Origin: Lachnospiraceae bacterium
Lineage (GTDB): Bacteria; Bacillota; Clostridia; Lachnospirales; Lachnospiraceae
DNA: 64,000 nt
Assembly: GCA_900770345.1 (NCBI GenBank)
Contig: CAAGKF010000165.1
Span: forward strand, 1-64,000
Reading direction: 5' to 3'
The notes under the pieces were generated by a model. It made no database searches. It saw nothing but the letters and a program-made list of their open reading frames with translations, and was not told the DNA's origin. Both the position numbers and the translations under genes were made by a program. This document shows positions 1 through 7,846 of this stretch, piece by piece (within the stretch, counting starts at the first letter, position 1; every line of letters begins with the position of its first letter).

Positions 1-1
1 G

Positions 2-3000
2 ACTGACGCAGAAGGATCCGAAGCAGGAGATGCAGCAGAAGAACCTTCCGATGGCGGACAAACCGGAGAAGGCACGGATGCGGAAACACCTGACAGTGAT
101 CAGGGAAAAGAAGACGGTGGGAACGCCTCCAACGATCAGAATACTTCTGATGCAGGCGGCAGCAACGCGGAAGAAGCCGGCGGTGGAGAAGGTGCAGAAG
201 AAGAGGACAACAGTTCGCCCGAAGACAGCGGCGCTGAAGCGAGTGGTGGCAGTGATTCGTCTGAGGGCAGCGATGATTCTGCAGAGGAAGCAGGATCGGA
301 TGATGGAGATACAGACAGTGTTGCTTCCATATCTGTTCACAAATTTACATTAGTTACAACCGCTGCGACAAGCAGCGAGGCGTCATCAGTTGTAGAGATT
401 GCAACAGGCAGCGAGGCAGCATCTGAGGATGAAGACGAAAATGAGGAAAAAGCTCACGTCGGTGAGATGAGCGGTGAATTGTATGATGCTGTAATAGTGA
501 ATGCGGGATCTGCGGTTGTTTTTGCAACTACGGCGGATGAGCTGGAGCTGCAGGACATTGTTGATCAGAAGGTAGTCTATACAGCTGAGACAGATAAGGC
601 AATGGTTACGGCAACTGCACCGGTGGATGCATTTGATGTGCCGGTGACTATGACAGCCCGTGAATTGAGTACAGAAGAATATCAGGCAGTTGAAAAAAGA
701 ATTATTGATAATGGATATGATATGTTGGGCTTTATTGCATATGATATCTCTTTTAGAAATGCCGAAGGTATTGAAGTTGAGCCTAATCCGCAAAGCACGG
801 TAGATGTCAGTATTACATTAAAAGATGCAGAAAAAATCGCTGACTATATTGAGAAAAATACAGAGACTGAGATGAAGGTCCTGCATCTTCATGATGATGA
901 AATGACAGAACTTACGGAATCAAATATTGTGACGAATAATGAAACGGATGAAATTGAGAAGTTTAGTTTTACTACTGATGAATTTTCGATAGATATTCTT
1001 GTTTTGACGAAGCGAGAAGAAAAGAAAAATGTAAATGTAGAGCTTCCTGTTCCGGTAAAGTGGGAACGCTCAAAATCTAAAATCGCTGTTTCAAATTTAG
1101 ATGCTAATTATGAAACGGATATTACTTTGTCTCTTCCATCTGCAGAATATAAACCGGTAATTGATATTGTTTTTGCGATTGATGCTACCAGTTTATGGAA
1201 AACTCACGGCGTAGAAATTTCAAATGCATTGAGCACGATAGCAGGTGAACTGTCGCAGATGGAGAATATCAGCTTGAATGTTGGCGTTATTGCATTTGGA
1301 AATGGATATAGAACTCTTTGGAATTTGCAGAAAGTGAATGAGCAGACATTATCAAATCTGGAAACGAGCATAAAAGGTGATATACAAACTTATTGGTCAA
1401 ATAAAGAGTGGATATCTGGAACTAATATCCAGTTGGGAATTAAAGAAGCAAAAGCGATGTTGGATGAAGGTAATGCTCTTCCAAGTGATAAGTATCTGTT
1501 TTTAATAACAGATGGAGGTGGATACTGGTATTGTAATGAAGACGGGGTTTCTGTAAATCCTGTTTGGAATTATGGCAATAATGTAGGGGCAATAGGAAAT
1601 ATGGATGGTAATGGCGATCTAGGAAGGAGTGATGTTTCCAGCCATTTTACCTGTGCGGGAAGTTTTTCGAGCTTCATGGAAGATTGTGGAGAAAAATTAG
1701 AGGATACAGTTCCGAAATCTTACACTAAAGCTCAATTTAAAGACTCTGAAACTAACGATGATCTTTTGAAAGAAATGCAAGACGTGGCATTATCGAGTGA
1801 GTATGTTAGATCTGATGATTACTATCTCAATATAGAACGCGGCACGTATTTTGCAGCGAAAGAAATGTTGGGGGCATGCAGCGAAGGCTATCAAATGATG
1901 ACAATCGGATATAAGGGATATTACCCGCAATTTGAGGCATTAAATGAAATAGCTGAAGGCTTCCTTGAATGGACGAGCACTATTGGATATTATTATGATG
2001 GTACGAATTTGGAAACACTTGGAAACGTTATTGCAAATGATTTGATTGAGGTAGTGGATACAGGCAGTATTGTGTATGATGAAATGGGACATACCTCAGA
2101 GTACGATTTTGATTTCATTAATGATGCACAGCGTTTAACACTTACTGTAAATAAAGAAAAATATGCTGTCATCTCTATTGAAGAGGGATTGTCCGAAGGA
2201 GAAACGGCGCGTTACGGATTTGGTAAACTCAATGGAAGCAAAGATGGCACTACGTATCCTTTCATTCTCCATTATTATAAAGAGGGCAATAGCGAGAACT
2301 CAAATGAGTATTTTGAATGGGATATTAATATGACTGTAACCAAGAATGATCTTGTACAGATGGTTTATGGAGTGAAATTAATAAATCCATATACATTAGA
2401 GGGTGATTACGGCTATTATGATCCAGATGGCGATGAAGGAAAAAACGGACTTCGTACTAATAATAAGGCGACTTTGATTCCAGTTGATAGTAGAAATAAT
2501 ATTTGGCCGGAGGAGGAATTTGCAAAGCCAACTGTTTCATATAGTGTTCAGGGAGCAATGACTGATGCAGAAAAGGGATTTTCCAAGTCAAAAATTGCAA
2601 CGAATCTGGATACTAATTATCAGTCAAACGTAACCTTATCTCTTCCTTCTGCGCAAGAAGAATTGATAACAGATATTGTATTTGTTTTAGATAAATCGAG
2701 TTGCAAGGAGGAAGTTGCAAAAAAAGCTAAGTCATTGCTGGATGATTTAATGATCAGTGTTGCGCAAACGAATGCATCAATTAAAGTTGGAGTGGTTGTT
2801 TTTGGCGGGGATGCTCAAACGGTGTATCCTCTGCAAAAATTAACAGAAAAAGAAATAGATATTATTTACAATGTATCAGCGACAAGACCCAGTGGATTAC
2901 AGAGTGGTACGAATGTAGAAGCTGGTCTGATAGAAGCGAATTCCATACTTGAACAGGACAGCAACGTTTCTAATAGTCGAAAACATGTGATTCTGGTCAG

Positions 3001-4303
3001 CGATGGACTTACTCGTTTATTTACTGGAGAAGATGGAAGGACAAAGATTATTTTCCAGCAGCTTATGGCAGATTCTCTTAATTATTACGGAGAATATACA
3101 GGATGGTGTTTAACTAACGGTTTTGCAGATGGAGTGTATAAAATACCTTTTGGAAACTGGAGTGAATACTATGCCAGCATAGCAAGACGTATTGCAAATG
3201 ACGGAGATAAATATGTTCTTGATTTTGTAAATGATGCTAAACAGGAAAGTTACATTCGCAATCCGTCAACTCCTCCGAGTAAGTATGTAGCTTTGGATGA
3301 TGCTTCAGAGGCGGCGCTGTCAGTTGATCGGGCGTTTTTTGAAGCGTACAATGAATTTCAGGATTTAGATTTGAAATATCATTGTTATGCAATTTGTACA
3401 GGTGAAAGTGAACTGGGCCAAGGCTTCATGAGTGCATTAAATAGTGAAGAAGAAGTGGATTTTGATACTATTCAGAAAGAAATCTGTTATCTCTTGGATG
3501 CGGGAAGTACTGTTTACGATTATATGGGTTATGTAAAAGATGATTATAATTTTGATTTTATTAATGAAAAAGAAAATATCATCTTGACCGTTGGAAAAGA
3601 ACAGTATGAAACTCGTGAATTAGGTGAAAATAGATATGGATTTGGTGATGTTAAGGAAGGTGGAAAATATTCATATGAATTAGAGTATTTTGAGGGCAAT
3701 AAGCAGGATACAGAATATTTTATTTGGTACATTAACACGCCTGTCAATAATTTTGAAGCAGTTCAGTTGACTTATACTGTAAAACTTGTTAATCCAAAAA
3801 TATCAGGAGGCCCTTATGGAACTTTTGATTATAATGGAAGTAAGGGATATAATGGGCTTTATACCAATAATAGAGCAACATTGAATCCAATTGATTCTTT
3901 TGGAAATGAACATGATCCGGAAGATTTTGCAAAACCAACAGTCTCCTATAAGATAGGCGGCGGAGGAGGAGGTACAACTGATCCGACGAAGCCAGGTGGC
4001 GGCGGAAACAACGGCAACGATGACAACGGCAGCAGTGGCGGTGGCAGCACCGGAGGTAGCGGAGGCGGCGGTGGCGGCGGCAGCAGCCACGGCACCATCA
4101 ACACCAACACCACCATAGGCCCAGGTCAGGTACCAGCGGCGGAAGCTCCTGCGGATCCGGCAGTTATCCCGGAGGAGGAAATACCGTTAGCTGGCCTTCC
4201 CAAGACGGGTGATACCAGAAATAATGCTATGGTAACGCTTCTCTTTGGAATGATTGCAGTGGCATATGTTACTTTATCCGGCAGGAAAACAGAAGAAGAG
4301 TAA
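2..4303 (+). CDS. LPxTG surface protein with two VWA domains (5' end missing)
   Basis: The reading frame is open from the first bases, so the gene begins upstream; 1433 residues are visible. The first ~125 residues are an acidic Gly/Ser/Glu/Asp-rich linker. Two ~460-500-residue units follow (about 357-855 and 861-1317), each opening with SKSKIA and closing with FAKPTVSY, and each holding a von Willebrand A fold. The metal site motif DxSxS is degenerate in both: DATSL (D394) and DKSSC (D897); the TN and later Asp positions (SGTN, ITDGG or VSDG) remain. A Gly/Asn/Ser-rich spacer leads to LPKTG (4196-4210), a hydrophobic segment and a basic-acidic tail, the classic sortase signal. It should be covalently linked to peptidoglycan and act in adhesion or pilus-like binding; the ligand is unknown. 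The VWA core is visibly more AT-rich than both ends of the gene. Confidence 0.9.
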   Translation, partial: TDAEGSEAGDAAEEPSDGGQTGEGTDAETPDSDQGKEDGGNASNDQNTSDAGGSNAEEAGGGEGAEEEDNSSPEDSGAEASGGSDSSEGSDDSAEEAGSDDGDTDSVASISVHKFTLVTTAATSSEASSVVEIATGSEAASEDEDENEEKAHVGEMSGELYDAVIVNAGSAVVFATTADELELQDIVDQKVVYTAETDKAMVTATAPVDAFDVPVTMTARELSTEEYQAVEKRIIDNGYDMLGFIAYDISFRNAEGIEVEPNPQSTVDVSITLKDAEKIADYIEKNTETEMKVLHLHDDEMTELTESNIVTNNETDEIEKFSFTTDEFSIDILVLTKREEKKNVNVELPVPVKWERSKSKIAVSNLDANYETDITLSLPSAEYKPVIDIVFAIDATSLWKTHGVEISNALSTIAGELSQMENISLNVGVIAFGNGYRTLWNLQKVNEQTLSNLETSIKGDIQTYWSNKEWISGTNIQLGIKEAKAMLDEGNALPSDKYLFLITDGGGYWYCNEDGVSVNPVWNYGNNVGAIGNMDGNGDLGRSDVSSHFTCAGSFSSFMEDCGEKLEDTVPKSYTKAQFKDSETNDDLLKEMQDVALSSEYVRSDDYYLNIERGTYFAAKEMLGACSEGYQMMTIGYKGYYPQFEALNEIAEGFLEWTSTIGYYYDGTNLETLGNVIANDLIEVVDTGSIVYDEMGHTSEYDFDFINDAQRLTLTVNKEKYAVISIEEGLSEGETARYGFGKLNGSKDGTTYPFILHYYKEGNSENSNEYFEWDINMTVTKNDLVQMVYGVKLINPYTLEGDYGYYDPDGDEGKNGLRTNNKATLIPVDSRNNIWPEEEFAKPTVSYSVQGAMTDAEKGFSKSKIATNLDTNYQSNVTLSLPSAQEELITDIVFVLDKSSCKEEVAKKAKSLLDDLMISVAQTNASIKVGVVVFGGDAQTVYPLQKLTEKEIDIIYNVSATRPSGLQSGTNVEAGLIEANSILEQDSNVSNSRKHVILVSDGLTRLFTGEDGRTKIIFQQLMADSLNYYGEYTGWCLTNGFADGVYKIPFGNWSEYYASIARRIANDGDKYVLDFVNDAKQESYIRNPSTPPSKYVALDDASEAALSVDRAFFEAYNEFQDLDLKYHCYAICTGESELGQGFMSALNSEEEVDFDTIQKEICYLLDAGSTVYDYMGYVKDDYNFDFINEKENIILTVGKEQYETRELGENRYGFGDVKEGGKYSYELEYFEGNKQDTEYFIWYINTPVNNFEAVQLTYTVKLVNPKISGGPYGTFDYNGSKGYNGLYTNNRATLNPIDSFGNEHDPEDFAKPTVSYKIGGGGGGTTDPTKPGGGGNNGNDDNGSSGGGSTGGSGGGGGGGSSHGTINTNTTIGPGQVPAAEAPADPAVIPEEEIPLAGLPKTGDTRNNAMVTLLFGMIAVAYVTLSGRKTEEE

Positions 4304-4350
4304 GCATTTATAAAAACAGAGCAGTCGTAAAGGGATAGAGAAATAAGTCT

Positions 4351-4372
4351 CGGAGCGGCTGCTCCGTTTTTT
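4351..4372 (+). terminator. intrinsic terminator after the surface protein
   Basis: A 6-bp stem CGGAGC/GCTCCG with a GGCT loop is followed by TTTTTT. It ends the surface-protein transcript 47 bases after its stop codon. Confidence 0.85.
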
Positions 4373-4404
4373 ATGTGAAAATTATCTAAACTCTGGGGGG
4401 AACA

Positions 4405-4433
4405 TTGCATTGAGATAATAAAATTGCTATAAT
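4405..4433 (+). promoter_or_regulatory. promoter of the Rpn-family nuclease gene
   Basis: TTGCAT (-35) and TATAAT (-10) are separated by 17 bases, with an extended TGC before the -10. It lies after the terminator above, so the nuclease gene is an independent unit. Confidence 0.75.
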
Positions 4434-4481
4434 ACTTAATAGGCAGAATATCCTCCGAGTCGGACAGAAGGAGGATATACG

Positions 4482-5291
4482 GTGAGAAGAAAATTTCAGG
4501 AGTTAAACCTAAAGGATGCGTTTTTATTTGCTGCGGCAATGCAGGATGAAGAAATCTGCCGGACGATTCTGGAAGTGATTCTGGAAAAGCCGGTGGACAA
4601 GATCAGTGTTCATACGGAACACAGTCTGCTGTTCAGTTCAGATTTCCGGAGCATCCGTCTGGATGTTTATGTAAGAGATGGTCTGCAGGTAGAATACAAT
4701 CTGGAAATGCAGAATGAGGACCGGAAGAATCTTGCCAGGCGCAGCCGTTACCATCAGGCGGAAATGGATGTAGCCTCGTTAAAGCCGGGAGAAGACTTTT
4801 CTGATTTGAAGCCTGGATATGTAATATTTATCTGCACATACGATCCCTTTGACCGTCACATGTATCGATATACCTTTGAGAACAGGTGTTTGGAGCAGGA
4901 TTTTCCGCTGGGAGATGAAACAAAGAAGATTTTCCTGAGCACAAAAGGAGAAAATGAGGAAGAAGTTCCTTCGGTGCTGGTTAATTTTCTTCGATATGTG
5001 GAAAACAGCACAGACGAATACGCGGAAACTGTAAATGATGCTGCGGTGCAGATGCTCCACAGAAAAGTCACGCAATTAAAAAAGAGCAGAGAATGGGAGG
5101 GGCGTTACATGAAATTTGAGGAACTGCTTCTTGAATCGGAAGAAAAAGGACGAGAAGAGGGCAGACAGGAAGGAAAAGCCGACATGCTGAATCTTGTATC
5201 CCATATGATGGAATCCGGAGAGGCAGAAAAGGTGTCCCACCTGAAGGATCCGCATTTTTATGAGGAAATGTGCCGAAAATATAATCTGTGA
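4482..5291 (+). CDS. Rpn family PD-(D/E)XK nuclease / putative transposase
   Basis: This 269-residue protein matches the Rpn (YhgA-like, PDDEXK) family, DNA endonucleases first linked to recombination and later to phage defence. The N-terminal region has the family pattern of an early LKDAFLF motif, then a likely catalytic Asp in RLDVYV (about residue 66) and a Glu in YNLEMQ (about residue 77). The C-terminal third is charged, with the EEKGREEGRQEGK stretch typical of these proteins. It starts at GTG 4482, 8 bases after AGAAGGAGG. It has its own promoter and stands alone between a surface-protein gene and a small secreted protein. A strong in-frame internal start at 5109 is listed separately. 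Family assignment is confident; activity is inferred. Confidence 0.85.
   Translation: MRRKFQELNLKDAFLFAAAMQDEEICRTILEVILEKPVDKISVHTEHSLLFSSDFRSIRLDVYVRDGLQVEYNLEMQNEDRKNLARRSRYHQAEMDVASLKPGEDFSDLKPGYVIFICTYDPFDRHMYRYTFENRCLEQDFPLGDETKKIFLSTKGENEEEVPSVLVNFLRYVENSTDEYAETVNDAAVQMLHRKVTQLKKSREWEGRYMKFEELLLESEEKGREEGRQEGKADMLNLVSHMMESGEAEKVSHLKDPHFYEEMCRKYNL
5095..5102 (+). promoter_or_regulatory. internal ribosome binding site inside the Rpn nuclease gene
   Basis: GGGAGGGG lies inside the reading frame, 6 bases before an in-frame ATG at 5109. It is close to ideal in strength and spacing and comparable to the start sites of ordinary genes in this window. Confidence 0.6.
5109..5291 (+). CDS. candidate intragenic C-terminal product of the Rpn gene (RpnS-like antitoxin)
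   Basis: Translation from the internal ATG would yield the last 60 residues of the nuclease, starting MKFEELLLES and ending MCRKYNL, without the catalytic PD-(D/E)XK core. In Escherichia coli, Rpn genes are known to encode a full-length toxic nuclease and a short C-terminal protein from an internal start that inhibits it. Here the internal Shine-Dalgarno sequence and spacing are seen directly; the antitoxin role is an inference by analogy. The alternative is that the GGGAGGGG reflects only the Glu-Trp-Glu-Gly codons of the parent protein. Confidence 0.5.
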   Translation: MKFEELLLESEEKGREEGRQEGKADMLNLVSHMMESGEAEKVSHLKDPHFYEEMCRKYNL

Positions 5292-5324
5292 TCGAAAATT
5301 CTAATTATCTTGTTAAATATCAGA

Positions 5325-5346
5325 AACCGCCTGTCAGCAGGCGGTT
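5325..5346 (+). terminator. stem-loop after the Rpn gene
   Basis: A 9-bp stem AACCGCCTG/CAGGCGGTT with a TCAG loop sits 33 bases after the stop codon. The T tract is weak, so termination may be partial. Confidence 0.6.
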
Positions 5347-5441
5347 CTCAGTTAAAATTCCGGGAATAAAGCAAAAAATCAAATTGTGAAACGTCCGGAG
5401 GAAATTCTGCCTTACACCTGAAATATTCCTCTAAAACAGTA

Positions 5442-5470
5442 TTGGTAAAATGCTGCGTATGTGTTATAAT
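5442..5470 (+). promoter_or_regulatory. promoter of the small secreted protein
   Basis: TTGGTA (-35) and a perfect TATAAT (-10) are spaced by 17 bases, about 70 bases before the start codon at 5542. Confidence 0.7.
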
Positions 5471-5541
5471 ACATAAAGATGTGAAAATATGCGAAAATGT
5501 TGTAACGAAAATTCAGAAAGACTACAGGAGGGGGACAGGCG

Positions 5542-5799
5542 ATGAAGAAACTTTGTATCTGTTTAGCGGTGGCGGCCATTTCCCTGCTGACAGGCATCAC
5601 TTCTTTTGCGGGGCAGTGGCAGAACGATTCTGTGGGATGGCGGTATGATAACGGCGATGCGACCTATGCTCAGAACGGGTGGCACTGGATCGAAGGAAAG
5701 TGTTATTATTTTACGCCGGAAGGCTATTGTCTGATCAATACCACTACACCGGATGGTTATACGGTGGACGATCGTCAGCGGATCTTGACGGAATGGTAA
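5542..5799 (+). CDS. small secreted protein with a cell-wall-binding-type repeat
   Basis: This is an 85-residue exported protein. Residues 1-23 form a signal peptide (MKKLCICLAVAAISLLTG..., cleavage near SFA-GQ). The mature part contains GWRYDNGDATYAQNGWHWI and YYFTPEGYC, resembling one or two choline/glucan-type cell-wall-binding repeats of aromatic and Gly residues. AGGAGGGGG precedes the ATG. With no catalytic domain, it may be a wall-associated accessory protein; the role is unknown. It shares this repeat type with the secreted protein at 9972. Confidence 0.75.
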   Translation: MKKLCICLAVAAISLLTGITSFAGQWQNDSVGWRYDNGDATYAQNGWHWIEGKCYYFTPEGYCLINTTTPDGYTVDDRQRILTEW

Positions 5800-5836
5800 A
5801 CAGCTGTGTGAAATAAGAATAACGAAACAGGCAGAG

Positions 5837-5880
5837 CGGCGCTGCAGGCGGTACATACTCCGGCAGCGCCGTTGGTTTCT
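5837..5880 (+). terminator. intrinsic terminator
   Basis: A 9-bp GC-rich stem CGGCGCTGC/GCAGCGCCG (5837-5845 with 5863-5871) is followed by TTGGTTTCTT. It separates the small secreted protein from the rpoD pair. Confidence 0.7.
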
Positions 5881-5937
5881 TAATTTGATCGGAAATTTTT
5901 CACAATTTTCCGAGGAGATAAAAAGGCGGGGAAAAGG

Positions 5938-6435
5938 ATGATCGCATTAAAATCAGAGGATGTAAAAACATTTACCTCCAGGCTGTTTGTGAAGGAGGAT
6001 TTCGATGCCTTTCTGGTAAAGGAGGTCAGTATTGTTACATATAACAGCTTTCGTATCGACGGACATATCCGCCATGGATATTATACGGAGGAAGAACTGG
6101 AGGAAAATCGTATTGAGGAGTTTTCCACCTGGAAGATGCTCAGGCCTGTCTGCTTTTCTCTGATCAAAGGGAAAAAGCTTCCCGGAAGCTTTCAGATTGT
6201 TTTTCAGCTTCCGCCGCGGAATGCGGAGAAATTTGCTCTGCGGTCCGGGGCAGGGATCGACGGAAGCCAGATCCAGGGACTGTACCTGAATATCCGTTAT
6301 GAAGACGGAGCACTATATTGTGTGACCGGTACATCCCTTAAGCTGTTTACTCTGGACAAGACTCTGGAAACAGAGTGGGACAACGCGGTAAAGGAGTTCA
6401 TGCGTGCCCATGAGCTGGCATGCACAGAAGCTTAA
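5938..6435 (+). CDS. DUF5721-like conserved protein upstream of rpoD
   Basis: This 165-residue cytoplasmic protein has no signal peptide or membrane segment and no recognised catalytic motif. Alternating hydrophobic and charged stretches ([37 protein letters not shown]) suggest a mostly beta fold. It resembles the DUF5721 proteins found beside the major sigma factor gene in Lachnospiraceae; that name is from memory of the family and needs a profile search. Its stop codon is 38 bases before the rpoD start, so the two are probably co-transcribed. Function unknown. Confidence 0.7.
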   Translation: MIALKSEDVKTFTSRLFVKEDFDAFLVKEVSIVTYNSFRIDGHIRHGYYTEEELEENRIEEFSTWKMLRPVCFSLIKGKKLPGSFQIVFQLPPRNAEKFALRSGAGIDGSQIQGLYLNIRYEDGALYCVTGTSLKLFTLDKTLETEWDNAVKEFMRAHELACTEA

Positions 6436-6472
6436 CATATACCCAATACATTTGAGGAGGGAGGGAATCAAA

Positions 6473-7690
6473 ATGGATAAACGGGAGATGAATAAAAAAC
6501 TGGAAGAACTGGCAGCTTTGGCGCTCTGTGAAGGGGGCAGCCTGGAGATGACCAGCGTTCTGGACGCGTTTGCAGGTGAGCAGGTGACTCCGGAGGAAAT
6601 GGAGGATGTTTACCGCAGGCTGGAAAAGAAGGGGATCCAGATCCGCAGTGAAGGAGAGGAGGCCGGTCTGTCAGGCGGTGACGATATGCTGCTTGATGAG
6701 GATGATGAAGATGATTCTTCTGCGGACCATGTGGATCTGGTGAAGGAGGGCCTTCGCTGGAACCGGGATTCCATGGATGATGAGGATCCGGATGAGGGAT
6801 TTTTGGCCGGAGATCCGGAGGAAGACGAGAAATATGAGGGGGAGGAGCTGCTGGAAGGCGTTGCCAGCACAGATCCTATCAGAGAATATTTAAAAGAGAT
6901 CGGTTCCATTCCTTTGCTGTCGCCGGAGGAGGAACTGAGTCTGGCCAGACGAAAGTCGGAAGGTGATGAAGAAGCAGGACGAAAGCTGGTGGAAGCCAAC
7001 CTGCGCCTGGTGGTCAGCATCGCGAAGCGCTATACCGGCCGGGGAATGAGCTTTCTGGATCTGGTGCAGGAGGGCAATATCGGCCTTATGAAGGCGGTAG
7101 AGAAGTTTGATTATACCAAGGGCTATCGTCTCAGTACCTATGCCACCTGGTGGGTGAAGCAGTCCATCACCCGATCTCTGGCTGATCAGTCCCGGACTAT
7201 TCGTCTTCCGGTCCATATGGTGGAGGCGGTGAACAAGATCCGGCGGGCACAGAGACTTTTGTCAGTGCAGCTGGGGAGAGAGCCTTCCAACGCAGAGGTG
7301 GCGAAGGAAGTCCATATGTCGGAAAAGCGGGTAACAGAGCTGATTCAGGCTTCCGGCGATACGGTTTCTCTGGAAACTCCGGTAGGTGATGAGGACGGTT
7401 CCAATCTGGGAGATTTTGTGGCCGATGATGCCAATGCTTCTACGGAGGAAAAGGCGGAGAGCGTTTTTCTTCGGGAGGAGATCGAGGAGATGCTTCAGGG
7501 CTTAAGTCCCAGGGAGCGTGAGGTGATCACGCTGCGGTTTGGTCTGCAGACGGGACATCCGCTGACGTTGGAAGAGGTTGGAAAACGCTTTAATGTGACC
7601 AGAGAGCGGATCCGTCAGATTGAGACAGCAGCGCTCAGAAAGCTGCGCAATCCTTCCAGAAGCAAGAAAATCAAAGACTTTTTGCCTTAA
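6473..7690 (+). CDS. rpoD: primary sigma factor RpoD/SigA
   Basis: This 405-residue protein is the housekeeping sigma-70 that directs RNA polymerase to the TTGACA/TATAAT promoters seen across the window. From the N-terminus it has region 1.1 (about 1-65), a very acidic linker (DEDDEDDSS and DDEDPDEG), region 1.2 ([11 protein letters not shown]), region 2 with the core-binding and -10 recognition helices ([28 protein letters not shown]), region 3, and the C-terminal region 4 helix-turn-helix ([10 protein letters not shown]) for the -35. The start at 6473 is chosen because GAGGAGGGAGGG lies just upstream; the frame extends further 5' but overlaps the previous gene. It follows the DUF5721-like gene in a probable operon. 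Confidence 0.97.
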   Translation: MDKREMNKKLEELAALALCEGGSLEMTSVLDAFAGEQVTPEEMEDVYRRLEKKGIQIRSEGEEAGLSGGDDMLLDEDDEDDSSADHVDLVKEGLRWNRDSMDDEDPDEGFLAGDPEEDEKYEGEELLEGVASTDPIREYLKEIGSIPLLSPEEELSLARRKSEGDEEAGRKLVEANLRLVVSIAKRYTGRGMSFLDLVQEGNIGLMKAVEKFDYTKGYRLSTYATWWVKQSITRSLADQSRTIRLPVHMVEAVNKIRRAQRLLSVQLGREPSNAEVAKEVHMSEKRVTELIQASGDTVSLETPVGDEDGSNLGDFVADDANASTEEKAESVFLREEIEEMLQGLSPREREVITLRFGLQTGHPLTLEEVGKRFNVTRERIRQIETAALRKLRNPSRSKKIKDFLP

Positions 7691-7714
7691 AAGATGTAGG
7701 TTTGCCGAGATTTA

Positions 7715-7741
7715 TTAGCACTCATTTTTAATGAGTGCTAA
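7715..7741. promoter_or_regulatory. CIRCE operator before htpG
   Basis: A perfect inverted repeat TTAGCACTC-N9-GAGTGCTAA is the canonical binding site of the heat-shock repressor HrcA, whose gene is at 48649. It lies upstream of the -35 element of htpG rather than between promoter and gene. Confidence 0.95.
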
Positions 7742-7748
7742 TTTTCTG

Positions 7749-7777
7749 TTGACAATTTGTCATATAGGTACTAAAAT
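7749..7777 (+). promoter_or_regulatory. htpG promoter
   Basis: TTGACA (-35) and TAAAAT (-10) are 17 bases apart, starting 8 bases after the CIRCE element. The leader then holds a small ACGGGC-TGT-GCCCGT stem-loop (7795-7809) before the ribosome binding site. Confidence 0.8.
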
Positions 7778-7846
7778 GTAGCTTGTAGGAAAAAACGGGC
7801 TGTGCCCGTCTCATATAAGATTTACAAGAAAGAAAGAGGCGCATGA

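Noticed and set aside
30..353. A 107-residue frame at the window start
   Set aside because: It is out of frame with the surface-protein gene, whose frame is open across the same bases with a typical acidic linker composition.
4482..5291. Rpn gene as part of an insertion sequence
   Set aside because: No terminal inverted repeats or target duplication were seen around it; it has its own promoter and terminator.
7715..7741. CIRCE repeat read as an rpoD terminator
   Set aside because: The sequence is a perfect CIRCE and has no adequate T tract, although it may form a stem in rpoD read-through RNA.
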